Shown one piece after another: positions 1 through 8,492 of a stretch of 64,000 nt of DNA. The notes beneath the pieces were generated by a model. That model saw only the letters and a program-made list of their open reading frames with translations, ran no database searches and was not told the origin of the DNA. Each line of letters starts with the position of its first letter. Position 1 is the first letter of the stretch. Source of the DNA: CAJXZP01 sp963974475 (GTDB lineage Bacteria; Bacteroidota; Bacteroidia; Flavobacteriales_G; Salibacteraceae); the NCBI GenBank assembly GCA_963974475.1, contig CAXBCR010000003.1:167876-231875 (forward strand), in the 5' to 3' direction. The position numbers and the translations under genes were made by a program.

Positions 1-2
1 GT

Positions 3-83
3 CGTTCACTGTTCTTTAGTTTTGGTGGCGAAGATAATTCAAGATACTTTAAGGAAGAAACGCGAAAAGCGTTGAATTGCTAA
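3..83 (+). CDS. Possible 3' end of a gene cut by the window edge
   Basis: A plus-strand frame is open from base 3 to a TAA at 81-83 and would encode the last 26 residues of a protein, with an SLFFSFGGEDNSRYF segment and a charged tail. A second frame is also open over 1-75, so the choice rests only on the more protein-like composition. I do not recognise the product. The remaining bases up to leuS look non-coding. Confidence 0.25.
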   Translation, partial: RSLFFSFGGEDNSRYFKEETRKALNC

Positions 84-174
84 ATTTTCACAAACTGCTC
101 ATTGACTTTGTTTACAGCCAAAATTTCGTCCGTATTTATGTGGATAAAAGAGCTAAAAATGGTAGGAACCTATT

Positions 175-182
175 TACCTTTG
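175..182 (+). promoter_or_regulatory. Candidate promoter -7 box for leuS
   Basis: TACCTTTG matches the Bacteroidota -7 consensus TAnnTTTG and lies 31 bases before the leuS ATG. No clear -33 TTTG sits at the usual distance. Confidence 0.4.
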
Positions 183-213
183 CCGCTTATTTTACGAATA
201 AAAAGCGTGTAAC

Positions 214-2979
214 ATGGCCTATAAATTTTTTGATATAGAAAAGAAGTGGCAAGCCTATTGGGCTAAAAATAAAACATTTAAAAGTCAAATCAATAACGAT
301 AAGCCAAAGTACTACGTGTTGGATATGTTTCCTTATCCTTCTGGAGCTGGGCTTCATGTTGGGCATCCATTAGGTTACATTGCTTCGGATATTTTTGCGA
401 GATATAAAAGATTACAAGGTTTTGAGGTTTTGCATCCTATGGGATATGATTCATTTGGCCTTCCTGCGGAGCAATATGCCATTGAAACGGGGCAACATCC
501 AGATACTACCACCAAAGAAAATATTAAAAGATACAGAGCCCAATTAGATAGAATTGGTTTTTCGTTTGACTGGGATAGAGAGGTGCGTACTTCCAATAAA
601 GAATACTACCAATGGACGCAAAGTATTTTTATTAAGCTATTTAACTCTTGGTTTAATTATGATACCTGTAAGGCATTGCCTATTGAAACGCTTATTAGTG
701 TTTTTGAACTTACTGGAAGTCAAAGTGTAGATGCAGCATGTTCGGAAGAGCTTTCGTTTACAGCTGAGGAATGGAAAAATTGGTCGGAAGAAGAGCAGTA
801 TAAAACGCTTTTGAATTATCGAATGGCTTACTTGAGTGAAACCACCGTAAATTGGTGTGCTAAACTAGGAACTGTATTAGCTAACGATGAGGTGAAAAAT
901 GGTGTTTCTGAGCGAGGAGGTCATCCGGTAGAACAAAAGAAAATGAAGCAATGGTCGTTGAGAATAACGGCCTATGCAGAAAGACTTTTAACTGGTTTGG
1001 ATACAATAGATTGGCCAGAATCTGTCAAAGAAATTCAACGAAATTGGATTGGTAAATCGGAAGGTGCTACTGTTGCATTTGGTGTTAATGGTCATGCGGA
1101 TAAAATTGAAGTTTTCACAACTCGTCCGGATACCATTTTTGGAGTTTCCTTCATGGTTCTAGCTCCCGAACATGAGTTGGTCCAAAAGATTACAAGTAAC
1201 GAGCAACGAGAAGAGGTGGAAAATTATATTGAAAAAACGAGTAAAAGGTCGGAAAGAGACCGAATGAGCGATGTAAAGAATATTTCTGGAGCGTTTACCG
1301 GAGCGTATGCTATCCACCCTTTTACGGGAGAAAACATTCCTATATGGATTGGTGATTATGTTTTGGCTCATTACGGTACCGGAGCAATTATGGCCGTTCC
1401 TTCAGGTGATCAAAGAGATTGGGATTTTGCCAATCATTTTGAATTGCCTATTCCTAATATCTTAGAGGGAGCAGATTTAACCAACGGTGCTGTTGAAGAT
1501 AAAAATGCGGTGTTGACTGACTCTCAATTCTTGAATGGATTAAAAGCCAAAAAAGCTATTAAAGTGGCTATCCATGAAATGGAAGTGAAAGGAATTGGAG
1601 TCCGAAAAATTAATTTTAAATTGAGAGATGCAGGCTTTAGTCGCCAACGGTATTGGGGAGAACCAATCCCGGTATATTTTAAAAACGACATGCCCTATGT
1701 TTTGGATCGGAAAGACCTTCCATTAGAACTACCAGTGGTAGATAAATATCTTCCAACTGAAGATGGAGAACCACCATTGGCACGGGCTAAAAACTGGGAA
1801 ACAACTGAAGGACACCGATTAGAGACGAATACAATGCCTGGCTGGGCAGGTTCATCATGGTATTATTTACGATACATGGATCCAGGAAATGCGCATGCTT
1901 TGTTTTCAAAGAAAGCCGTTAATTATTGGGGACAAGTAGATTTGTATTTAGGCGGTGCGGAACATGCTACCGGACATTTATTATACGTTCGATTTTGGGC
2001 GAAATTCTTGAATGACTTAGGCGTAATACCATTTGATGAACCAGCAAAAAAGCTGATAAACCAAGGCATGATTCAAGGGGTCTCCAAATTTGTTTATCGA
2101 ATGAATGGTACAAACACCTTTTTGTCTAAGGGTCAAATCAATGGTAAGCAAGTCACAGCCATACATGTGGATGTGAGCTTTGTAGATGGCGAAATACTGG
2201 ATACGGAAGCATTTAAATCTTGGAGAGTTGAGTATAAGGATGCTGAATTTGTATTGGAAGTAGATGGAACTTATATCTGCGGTAGTGAGGTTGAAAAAAT
2301 GTCGAAGTCTAAGTACAATGTGGTTAACCCAGATGAATTAATAGAGCGATATGGCGCTGATGCACTTCGGTTACATGAAATGTTTTTGGGTCCAATTGAA
2401 ATGCATAAACCTTGGAACACGAAAGGAATTGATGGGGTTTCTAGGTTTTTAAGAAGATTTTGGGCCTTATTTCATGATGATGATAATAATATCATTGTGA
2501 TGGATGAAGCGCCTTCAAAAGAAGAATTAAAAATCTTGCATAAAACCATAAAGGTAATTCAAGATGATATGGAACGATTCACTTTCAATACCATTGTGAG
2601 TCATTTAATGATTGCGGTAAATGATTTTACAGCAATAAAGTGTAAGAACAAATCGGTTCTTCAGGATTTGGTAGTGTTAGCTGCCTGCCATGCACCACAT
2701 ATCACAGAAGAAATTTGGAAGGAGTTGGGTAATGAAGGCTCTGTAGCATATGCAAAGTTTCCAGAATTTAAGCCAGATTTATTGGTCGAGTCAAATCACA
2801 CTTATCCAGTATCGTTTAATGGTAAAATGAGATTCAAAATAGAATTGCCAATAGATATGGATGCAAAGGAGGTAGAAGAAATTATTTTAGCGCATGAAGA
2901 CTCGCAAAAATGGCTAGAAGGCAAAGCTCCGAAAAAACTTATTTATGTAAAAAAGAAAATAATTAATGTAGTGTTGTAA
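214..2979 (+). CDS. leuS: Leucyl-tRNA synthetase
   Basis: This class I synthetase charges tRNA-Leu with leucine in the cytoplasm. The HIGH-type motif is HVGH at residues 48-51, after the FPYPSGAGLH segment typical of LeuRS. The KMSKS loop is intact at residues 695-699. The editing (CP1) domain, with TTRPDTIFG, lies around residues 300-420, and the anticodon-binding region follows KMSKS. At 921 residues it is somewhat longer than the E. coli enzyme; a short insertion follows the first catalytic half (about residues 150-200), as I recall for Bacteroidota LeuRS. ATG 214 gives the expected MAYKFFDIEKKWQ start, and a TAnnTTTG box lies just upstream. The gene appears complete and monocistronic. Confidence 0.98.
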   Translation: MAYKFFDIEKKWQAYWAKNKTFKSQINNDKPKYYVLDMFPYPSGAGLHVGHPLGYIASDIFARYKRLQGFEVLHPMGYDSFGLPAEQYAIETGQHPDTTTKENIKRYRAQLDRIGFSFDWDREVRTSNKEYYQWTQSIFIKLFNSWFNYDTCKALPIETLISVFELTGSQSVDAACSEELSFTAEEWKNWSEEEQYKTLLNYRMAYLSETTVNWCAKLGTVLANDEVKNGVSERGGHPVEQKKMKQWSLRITAYAERLLTGLDTIDWPESVKEIQRNWIGKSEGATVAFGVNGHADKIEVFTTRPDTIFGVSFMVLAPEHELVQKITSNEQREEVENYIEKTSKRSERDRMSDVKNISGAFTGAYAIHPFTGENIPIWIGDYVLAHYGTGAIMAVPSGDQRDWDFANHFELPIPNILEGADLTNGAVEDKNAVLTDSQFLNGLKAKKAIKVAIHEMEVKGIGVRKINFKLRDAGFSRQRYWGEPIPVYFKNDMPYVLDRKDLPLELPVVDKYLPTEDGEPPLARAKNWETTEGHRLETNTMPGWAGSSWYYLRYMDPGNAHALFSKKAVNYWGQVDLYLGGAEHATGHLLYVRFWAKFLNDLGVIPFDEPAKKLINQGMIQGVSKFVYRMNGTNTFLSKGQINGKQVTAIHVDVSFVDGEILDTEAFKSWRVEYKDAEFVLEVDGTYICGSEVEKMSKSKYNVVNPDELIERYGADALRLHEMFLGPIEMHKPWNTKGIDGVSRFLRRFWALFHDDDNNIIVMDEAPSKEELKILHKTIKVIQDDMERFTFNTIVSHLMIAVNDFTAIKCKNKSVLQDLVVLAACHAPHITEEIWKELGNEGSVAYAKFPEFKPDLLVESNHTYPVSFNGKMRFKIELPIDMDAKEVEEIILAHEDSQKWLEGKAPKKLIYVKKKIINVVL

Positions 2980-3074
2980 AAATCAAATGAAAATTATATT
3001 GTGGTTCAAAAAAATTGTTAAATTTACGGCACCTAACATGAATGTCGAATAATAAATAAAGCAAACCCCGAGCT

Positions 3075-3221
3075 ATGAGTGTAGATATAACGGAAAAGAA
3101 AAAACAACTTAAAGTTATTTTAAAGTCAAACATTGCGAAAGCATGGTACCAACTTGATAAAAAGTCGTACGAGTCTTGGCTTGAAGGTAGAAAGTCTTCC
3201 AAGAGAGAATTAAATTTTTAA
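3075..3221 (+). CDS. Small lysine-rich protein of 48 residues, function unknown
   Basis: The ORF starts MSVDITEKKKQLK and ends RKSSKRELNF. It is rich in Lys and Ser, has three aromatic pairs or singles (WY, SY, SW) and has no membrane segment or signal peptide. Three features argue that it is real: a promoter-like TTG-N17-TAAATTTA at 2999-3026, a strong rho-independent terminator 7 bases after the stop codon, and a sensible residue composition. I do not recognise the family. It could be a small nucleic-acid or ribosome-associated basic protein, but nothing in the sequence proves that. The region could instead be a short non-coding RNA with its own terminator. Confidence 0.55.
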   Translation: MSVDITEKKKQLKVILKSNIAKAWYQLDKKSYESWLEGRKSSKRELNF

Positions 3222-3227
3222 TTGTAA

Positions 3228-3257
3228 GCCGTTTCATTTTTTTGAAGCGGCTTTTTT
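3228..3257 (+). terminator. Rho-independent terminator after the 48-residue gene
   Basis: Arms GCCGTTTCA (3228-3236) and TGAAGCGGC (3243-3251) form a 9-bp stem with one G-U pair. They are followed by TTTTTT. Confidence 0.85.
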
Positions 3258-3363
3258 CGTTTTGGAGACTTTTTAATGAGCAAAAAACGAGATGTATTGA
3301 GTTTGAACGTTTAGCCTTTCTAGAGATTTTTCGAATAGAATTCTTTGGTTAGTAACAAAACTG

Positions 3364-3402
3364 CATAAAAAAACTCCCAAATCCAAAAGGAAATGGGAGT
3401 TT
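3364..3402 (-). terminator. Rho-independent terminator of gcdH
   Basis: Arms AAACTCCCA (3371-3379) and TGGGAGTTT (3394-3402) pair. Read on the minus strand the hairpin is followed by a run of T, just after the gcdH stop. Confidence 0.85.
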
Positions 3403-3418
3403 GAAATTGTTTAAATCC

Positions 3419-4594
3419 TTATGAAAATGCAGGAATACCAGTGATGTCCATTCCTGTAATAAGAAGATGAATATCATGAGTTCCTTCATAGGTAACTACA
3501 GATTCTAGGTTAGCCATATGTCGCATACATGAATATTCACTAGTAATACCCATTGCTCCATGAATTTGTCTTGCTTCTCTACAAACCTTTAATGCCATAT
3601 CTACATTATTTCTTTTCGCCATTGAGATTTGTGCAGAAGTAGCTCTACCCTCATCACGCAATTGACCTAATCTAAATGTAAGCATTTGTGCTTTTGTGAT
3701 TTCTGTTATCATTTCAGCTAATTTCTTTTGAACTAATTGAAATGATGCAATTGGTTTGTCAAATTGAATACGCTCTTTAGAATATTGAAGAGCAGAATCA
3801 TAACAATCCATTGCCGCGCCAATGGCGCCCCAAGCAATACCATAACGAGCCGAATCCAAACAAGAAAGTGGTGCTCCTAAACCAGAACGACCAGGTAACA
3901 AGTTCTCTTTAGGAATTTTTACATTGTCAAAAATTAATTCCCCTGTAATCGATGCGCGTAAAGAATGTTTTCCATGCATTTCTGGTGCAGAAAACCCTTC
4001 CATTCCTTTTTCCACCAATAATCCGTGAACTCTTCCTTCTTCGTTTTTTGCCCATACCACTGCAACTTGAGCGATAGGTGAATTAGAAATCCACATTTTA
4101 GCACCATTTAAAAGATAATGGTCTCCCATATCTTTAAAGTTGGTGGTCATTCCACCCGGGTTTGATCCATGGTCTGGTTCGGTAAGTCCGAAACAGCCAA
4201 TATATTCACCCGTAGCCAATTTTGGTAAGAATTTTTGTTTTTGTTCTTCGCTTCCGTATTTCCAAATAGGATACATTACCAATGAGGATTGAACTGATGA
4301 AGTAGAACGAATACCTGAATCTACACGCTCAAGTTCTTGCATCAACAATCCATAAGTTATTTGGTCCAAGCCTGGGCCACCATATTCTTGCGGAATATAA
4401 GGTCCAAAACAACCATACTCACCTAGTCCTGGTACTATTTGCTTAGGAAAAGTAGCGCGTTCGTAGTAATCTTCAATAATAGGAGATACATCCTTTTTTA
4501 ACCAAGCACGTAAAGAGTCGCGAAAAAGCTTTTGCTCTTCGGTTAACAACTCGTCCATTAAATAATAATCGTGTGCTTCAAATCTATCTGTCAT
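3419..4594 (-). CDS. gcdH: Glutaryl-CoA dehydrogenase (acyl-CoA dehydrogenase family)
   Basis: This FAD enzyme oxidatively decarboxylates glutaryl-CoA to crotonyl-CoA in lysine and tryptophan breakdown. The 391 residues cover the N-terminal helical, middle beta and C-terminal helical domains of the family. The signature GCFGLTEPDHGSNPGGM lies near residue 135-150. The catalytic glutamate is in TYEGTHD (E370), and the C-terminus DITGIPAF matches the GCDH subgroup rather than short-chain acyl-CoA dehydrogenases. The gene stands alone on the minus strand, with a TACCTTTG -7 box upstream and its own terminator. Substrate preference is inferred from subgroup motifs only. Confidence 0.92.
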   Translation of the reverse strand: MTDRFEAHDYYLMDELLTEEQKLFRDSLRAWLKKDVSPIIEDYYERATFPKQIVPGLGEYGCFGPYIPQEYGGPGLDQITYGLLMQELERVDSGIRSTSSVQSSLVMYPIWKYGSEEQKQKFLPKLATGEYIGCFGLTEPDHGSNPGGMTTNFKDMGDHYLLNGAKMWISNSPIAQVAVVWAKNEEGRVHGLLVEKGMEGFSAPEMHGKHSLRASITGELIFDNVKIPKENLLPGRSGLGAPLSCLDSARYGIAWGAIGAAMDCYDSALQYSKERIQFDKPIASFQLVQKKLAEMITEITKAQMLTFRLGQLRDEGRATSAQISMAKRNNVDMALKVCREARQIHGAMGITSEYSCMRHMANLESVVTYEGTHDIHLLITGMDITGIPAFS

Positions 4595-4613
4595 ATCTTT
4601 AATTTTGGGGTGC

Positions 4614-4621
4614 CAAAGGTA
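4614..4621 (-). promoter_or_regulatory. Candidate -7 box for gcdH
   Basis: On the minus strand this reads TACCTTTG, a full match to TAnnTTTG, 20 bases before the gcdH ATG. A TTTG (4646-4649) lies 24 bases upstream, further than usual. Confidence 0.4.
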
Positions 4622-4699
4622 TCTAAAACTTCATAGAAATTTGTTCAAAATTCCACGATTATTTGAATATGCTTCCGTAAATAAAAGAACTAGGGGAAT

Positions 4700-4707
4700 T
4701 ACTTTTG
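4700..4707 (+). promoter_or_regulatory. Candidate -7 box for the DUF4271 gene
   Basis: TACTTTTG fully matches TAnnTTTG and lies 12 bases before the ATG at 4719, so the predicted leader is very short. Confidence 0.4.
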
Positions 4708-4718
4708 TCTGAAGGAAA

Positions 4719-5582
4719 ATGAAAGAATTAATTACTGGAAATTTGAATAGCGTTAGCGATAATCAGGTTGGTTCCATCGCTACAGCTGAAGGTGTACCCT
4801 TTCTAAGCAAAAAACCGGTATTAGATGATTTTTTGTGGAATGGTTTCGAGCCTATTTTTTATTCGCATCACAAATTAGAGTTAAACTTACCTCCTAAAAA
4901 CTTTGTTGAAAAGCAAGAACTGGATGGAACAGTTTCCTTTTTATCCTATTTTATCATAGCCCTAGTTTGGTCTTTTCTATACCGAAAAAACGAGAAAGAT
5001 TTTACTGGAATTGTTAAGTCGTTTGTCAGTAACAATTCGTTGATGCAGGAGTTTGAGGACAGCAAGAGCTCCAACGGAGTGGTGTCCATTACCCTATTCG
5101 TTACTGGTTTGGTAATTTTAGCTATTTATTTTTCCCAAGTCATTGAATGGTATTCTCCTAAAGTAAATTTGGGTGTGTTTGGGCAATCGGTATCCTCCGT
5201 TTTGCTAATAGGAATGGTCCTTGTTTTTGGGTTGTTAATCAAGACTTTGGTTGTTGGAATTGCTTCGTTAGTATTTAGTGCACCCAAAATATTAGGCACC
5301 TATTTATCTCTAAACGTTATTTCCACTCAGATGTTAGGGATTTTACTCTTCCCCATAATAGTGATTCTAAGTTTTGGAATTGAACTAAATCCAAGGTGGG
5401 TTTTGGGTATGGGAGGGGTAATGCTAACGCTAACGTTTCTCTATAGGTTGAGCCGGACATTTTTTTTAGGAGTTAAACAAACTAACAGTCAAGTGTTTCA
5501 CATTATTTTGTACATTTGCGCCCTCGAAATTCTGCCCTTGATGGCTATTGGAAGAGTGTTTTTGGACTCTCAAGTACAGTAA
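4719..5582 (+). CDS. DUF4271-family integral membrane protein
   Basis: This 287-residue protein has a soluble N-terminal third of about 65 residues, then about six to seven hydrophobic segments, starting with SFLSYFIIALVWSFLY and ending with HIILYICALEILPLMAIG. In Bacteroidota a DUF4271 membrane protein is characteristically encoded immediately before hemD, as here (39-base gap). Its function is not established. The pairing hints at a role connected with tetrapyrrole metabolism or simply at shared expression. ATG 4719 is preceded by a TAnnTTTG box. Confidence 0.8.
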   Translation: MKELITGNLNSVSDNQVGSIATAEGVPFLSKKPVLDDFLWNGFEPIFYSHHKLELNLPPKNFVEKQELDGTVSFLSYFIIALVWSFLYRKNEKDFTGIVKSFVSNNSLMQEFEDSKSSNGVVSITLFVTGLVILAIYFSQVIEWYSPKVNLGVFGQSVSSVLLIGMVLVFGLLIKTLVVGIASLVFSAPKILGTYLSLNVISTQMLGILLFPIIVILSFGIELNPRWVLGMGGVMLTLTFLYRLSRTFFLGVKQTNSQVFHIILYICALEILPLMAIGRVFLDSQVQ

Positions 5583-5620
5583 ATTCAGGGCGAACCAAAC
5601 TACCTAATTAGGTTTTTTTT

Positions 5621-6373
5621 ATGGATTTAAAAGTAAAAACAATACTTGTATCGCAGCCGAAACCGGACTCGGAAAAGTCACCGTATTTTGATGTAGGCCA
5701 GAAGCATAAGGTAACCATTGATTTTAGACCGTTCATTCATGTGGAAGGGGTAAGTGAAATTGATTTTAGACAAGATAAAATCAATATCTTGGATCATACT
5801 GCGGTTATTTTTACCTCTAGAAATGCGGTAGACCATTATTTTAGAATTTTAAAAGAATCTAGACAAACGGCTCCTGATTCGATGAAATATTTCTGTATTT
5901 CGGAATCCACTGCATATTATTTACAGAAATATGTGGTGTATCGTAAAAGAAAAATTTTTCATGGTAAGCAACGTTTCGTAGATCTTATTGATGTGATGAA
6001 AAAGCATAAAAAGGAAAGCTTTTTATTGCCTTGTTCTGACATCTTGAAAAAGGAAATTCCAGAACTTTTAGAAAAGAGTAAGTTTAAATATTCGAAAGCG
6101 GTATTGTATAAAACCGTTTGTTCTGATTTGAGTGACTTGGAGGATGTTTTATACGACATGTTGGTGTTTTTCTCTCCTGCAGGAATTGAATCATTATTAA
6201 GAAATTTTCCGGATTTCAAACAAAACAAAACTAGAATTGCTGTTTTTGGTCCTACGACCGCTAAAGCTGCTAAAGATGCTGGATTTAGAATAGATATTCA
6301 GGCGCCCACTCAAAATGCGCCTTCGATGACTATGGCAATTGAGCAATACATTAAGGAACATAATAAGAAATAA
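5621..6373 (+). CDS. hemD: Uroporphyrinogen-III synthase
   Basis: This enzyme closes hydroxymethylbilane with inversion of ring D to give uroporphyrinogen III, in haem and sirohaem synthesis. The 250-residue product has the two-lobe pattern of the family. IIFTSRNAVDHY-like AVIFTSRNAVDHYF lies near residue 62-75. In the second lobe, DMLVFFSPAGIESLL is followed by IAVFGPTTAKAAKDAGF. HemD is poorly conserved overall, but these segments together are diagnostic. It follows the DUF4271 gene on the same strand and ends at a strong terminator. A perfect 12-bp palindrome, ACCTAATTAGGT, lies just before its ATG (5603-5614). Confidence 0.9.
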   Translation: MDLKVKTILVSQPKPDSEKSPYFDVGQKHKVTIDFRPFIHVEGVSEIDFRQDKINILDHTAVIFTSRNAVDHYFRILKESRQTAPDSMKYFCISESTAYYLQKYVVYRKRKIFHGKQRFVDLIDVMKKHKKESFLLPCSDILKKEIPELLEKSKFKYSKAVLYKTVCSDLSDLEDVLYDMLVFFSPAGIESLLRNFPDFKQNKTRIAVFGPTTAKAAKDAGFRIDIQAPTQNAPSMTMAIEQYIKEHNKK

Positions 6374-6396
6374 CATATTTCTTATACTAAAGTGCT

Positions 6397-6423
6397 AAGG
6401 GTTTCGAAAGAAACCCTTTTTTT
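6397..6423 (+). terminator. Rho-independent terminator after hemD
   Basis: Arms AAGGGTTTC (6397-6405) and GAAACCCTT (6410-6418) enclose a GAAA tetraloop and are followed by a T run. It ends only 5 bases before the rnpA start codon. Confidence 0.9.
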
Positions 6424-6428
6424 GTGCT

Positions 6429-6827
6429 GTGAAGTTTGAAAACAAACGAAAAAACCATTTAAAAAGTAAGTTGGTAATTGATCAACTTTTTTCTAGCGGA
6501 AGGGCACTAAAAAAAAGCCCTTTTCGTTTGGTCTATCTTGTCGAATCCGAAGGAAGTTTTATAGGGGATAAAATTTTGGTTAGTGTTCCAAAAAGAAATT
6601 TTAAATTGGCGGTCTCAAGGAATAGAATTAAACGAGTAATATCAGAAATATACCGGATTCATTCCATTGATTTAAAAACACTGTTAGCTTCACAAAATAG
6701 GAGTCTGGCTATCGGGATTGTATACATAGGAAAAAAAGAACCTACGTATTCCGAAGCAGATCAAAAAATTCAAGGATTGTTGGAGGAGTTGATTCAAAAA
6801 CTAAAGTTAGAAAATGAACATATTTAA
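6429..6827 (+). CDS. rnpA: Ribonuclease P protein component
   Basis: The small basic protein subunit of RNase P helps the catalytic RNA process pre-tRNA 5' ends. The 132-residue product has the RNR signature region in KRNFKLAVSRNRIKRVISEIYR (about residues 58-79). The preceding FKSPFRLVYL-like strand (KKSPFRLVYL) is also present. The start is GTG 6429; no in-frame ATG precedes the conserved region. The start lies directly behind the hemD terminator, so expression needs read-through or a promoter I cannot place. The gene overlaps the next one by 14 bases, indicating translational coupling. rpmH is not next to it. Confidence 0.92.
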   Translation: MKFENKRKNHLKSKLVIDQLFSSGRALKKSPFRLVYLVESEGSFIGDKILVSVPKRNFKLAVSRNRIKRVISEIYRIHSIDLKTLLASQNRSLAIGIVYIGKKEPTYSEADQKIQGLLEELIQKLKLENEHI

Positions 6828-8481
6828 AGGGAAAAGAACCTCCATTTGGGCGGTGGCTATTTTAACCACTTTGTCAATTGGGCTATTCAGTTTTCAGGAT
6901 AGTTATTTTGAAATTAGTAAGAACCTAGACATTTTTGTGTCGGTTTACAAAAACGTAAACACGTATTATGTAGATGAAACGGAGCCTGGAGACCTTATGA
7001 AAACAGGTATTGATGCAATGCTACATAAATTGGATCCCTACACTGTGTATTATCCAGAGTCAGATATTGAGGATTATAGATTTATGACTACGGGGCAATA
7101 TGGAGGAATTGGAGCTTTGATTTCTAGAAAAAATGGATTTGTTTACATTTCTGAACCCTATGAAAACTATCCAGCCCATAAAGCAGGACTTCGAGCAGGA
7201 GATAAAATTTTGAAAGTAGATGGCAAAATAGCCAAAGGGAAAAGTACCCAAGAAATTAGCGACTTTCTAAAAGGTGAACCGAAAACTGATTTGGTATTGA
7301 CCATTGAGCGGATTGGTGATGAAACCCCAAAGGAGATTACCGTAACCCGAGAGGAAATTAAAATAAAAGATGTGCCCTATTTTGGTGAAATTGCCCCACA
7401 AACTGGATACATAAAACTAAATGGATTTACTGAAACCGCTAGTGCCGAGGTGAAGGCTGCATTACTGGATTTAAAAAAGAATAACAACATCACCAATTTA
7501 GTTTTGGATCTTCGTGGAAACGGTGGTGGTTTGCTTAGAGAAGCAGTGAGCATTGTTGGACTTTTTGTTCCTATTGGCACTAAAGTGGTGGAGACTAAAG
7601 GCAAAATTACTGATTGGAATGCAACTTATGTTACTACCAGTCAACCGGTAGATACTAGCTTGCACCTGGTAGTGTTGGTAAATGGAGGCTCCGCATCAGC
7701 GTCTGAAATTGTTTCTGGGACTATTCAAGACTTAGATCGTGGAGTTATTATTGGTACCAACACTTTTGGAAAAGGGTTGGTGCAACAAACGCGCGATTTG
7801 AAGTATAATTCTAAAATGAAAATTACGGTTGCTAAATACTATATTCCAAGCGGAAGGTGTATTCAGAGGTTAGATTATTCCCATAAGGATGAGGATGGTA
7901 AAGCTTTGGTTGTTCCAGATTCGTTGCGAAAAGAATTTTCGACAAAATCGGGTAGATTAGTTTTAGATGGAGCAGGTATCGAACCTGAAATCAAAGTAAC
8001 TGGAATGGATGCAAGTCCAATTTTAATTAGTTTGGTACGAAAACAATTAATTTTTGATTACGCTAATTTATATCGTAGCAAATTGGATTCTATTGCATCT
8101 CCAAGTACGTATTCCTTTTCGGATGCCGACTACGAAGATTTCAAGGAATTCTTAAAGGATAAGGATTACAATTATTCTACCGATACGGAGAAACTACTGA
8201 AACGATTAGAAAAAGTATCGAAGGATGAAAAGTTTGCCGATGAAATTCAGGCAGATTTAAAGAAATTGGAAGCTTCTATTTTTCAAAGTAAAGCAAAAGA
8301 TTTGGATATTTATAAGGCTCAAATCTCCCGGTTTTTGGAAAGTGAAATTGTTACACGTTATTATTTTCAAACCGGACAAATTGAGCAAGGTTTGGTAAAA
8401 GATGAGGATGTGATTGTAGCCAAAAGGGTTTTGAACGATGCTAAGGAGTATCAATCTTTACTAAGCGGTTCGATTAATTAG
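6814..8481 (+). CDS. S41-family C-terminal processing peptidase
   Basis: A periplasmic or membrane-anchored serine protease of the CtpA/Prc group that cuts substrates near their C-termini. It has 555 residues. A signal-anchor lies at about 7-27, and a PDZ domain with GLRAGDKILKVDG at about 95-180. The peptidase core follows, with LDLRGNGGG. The Ser-Lys dyad fits S295 in NGGSASASE and K320 in TFGKGLVQ, 25 residues apart as in CtpA. A C-terminal helical extension of about 170 residues is common in Bacteroidota members. The gene overlaps rnpA by 14 bases. Substrates cannot be told from sequence. Confidence 0.93.
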   Translation: MNIFKGKRTSIWAVAILTTLSIGLFSFQDSYFEISKNLDIFVSVYKNVNTYYVDETEPGDLMKTGIDAMLHKLDPYTVYYPESDIEDYRFMTTGQYGGIGALISRKNGFVYISEPYENYPAHKAGLRAGDKILKVDGKIAKGKSTQEISDFLKGEPKTDLVLTIERIGDETPKEITVTREEIKIKDVPYFGEIAPQTGYIKLNGFTETASAEVKAALLDLKKNNNITNLVLDLRGNGGGLLREAVSIVGLFVPIGTKVVETKGKITDWNATYVTTSQPVDTSLHLVVLVNGGSASASEIVSGTIQDLDRGVIIGTNTFGKGLVQQTRDLKYNSKMKITVAKYYIPSGRCIQRLDYSHKDEDGKALVVPDSLRKEFSTKSGRLVLDGAGIEPEIKVTGMDASPILISLVRKQLIFDYANLYRSKLDSIASPSTYSFSDADYEDFKEFLKDKDYNYSTDTEKLLKRLEKVSKDEKFADEIQADLKKLEASIFQSKAKDLDIYKAQISRFLESEIVTRYYFQTGQIEQGLVKDEDVIVAKRVLNDAKEYQSLLSGSIN

Positions 8482-8492
8482 TATTTTGTTTT

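Noticed and set aside
3278..3316. Second tiny ORF after the 48-residue gene (MSKKRDVLSLNV)
   Set aside because: It has only 12 codons and lies after a strong terminator with no promoter.
5603..5620. Terminator between the DUF4271 gene and hemD (ACCTAATTAGGT plus T run)
   Set aside because: The palindrome has no loop, so the possible stem is too short; it ends at the hemD start codon. It may be a protein site or chance.
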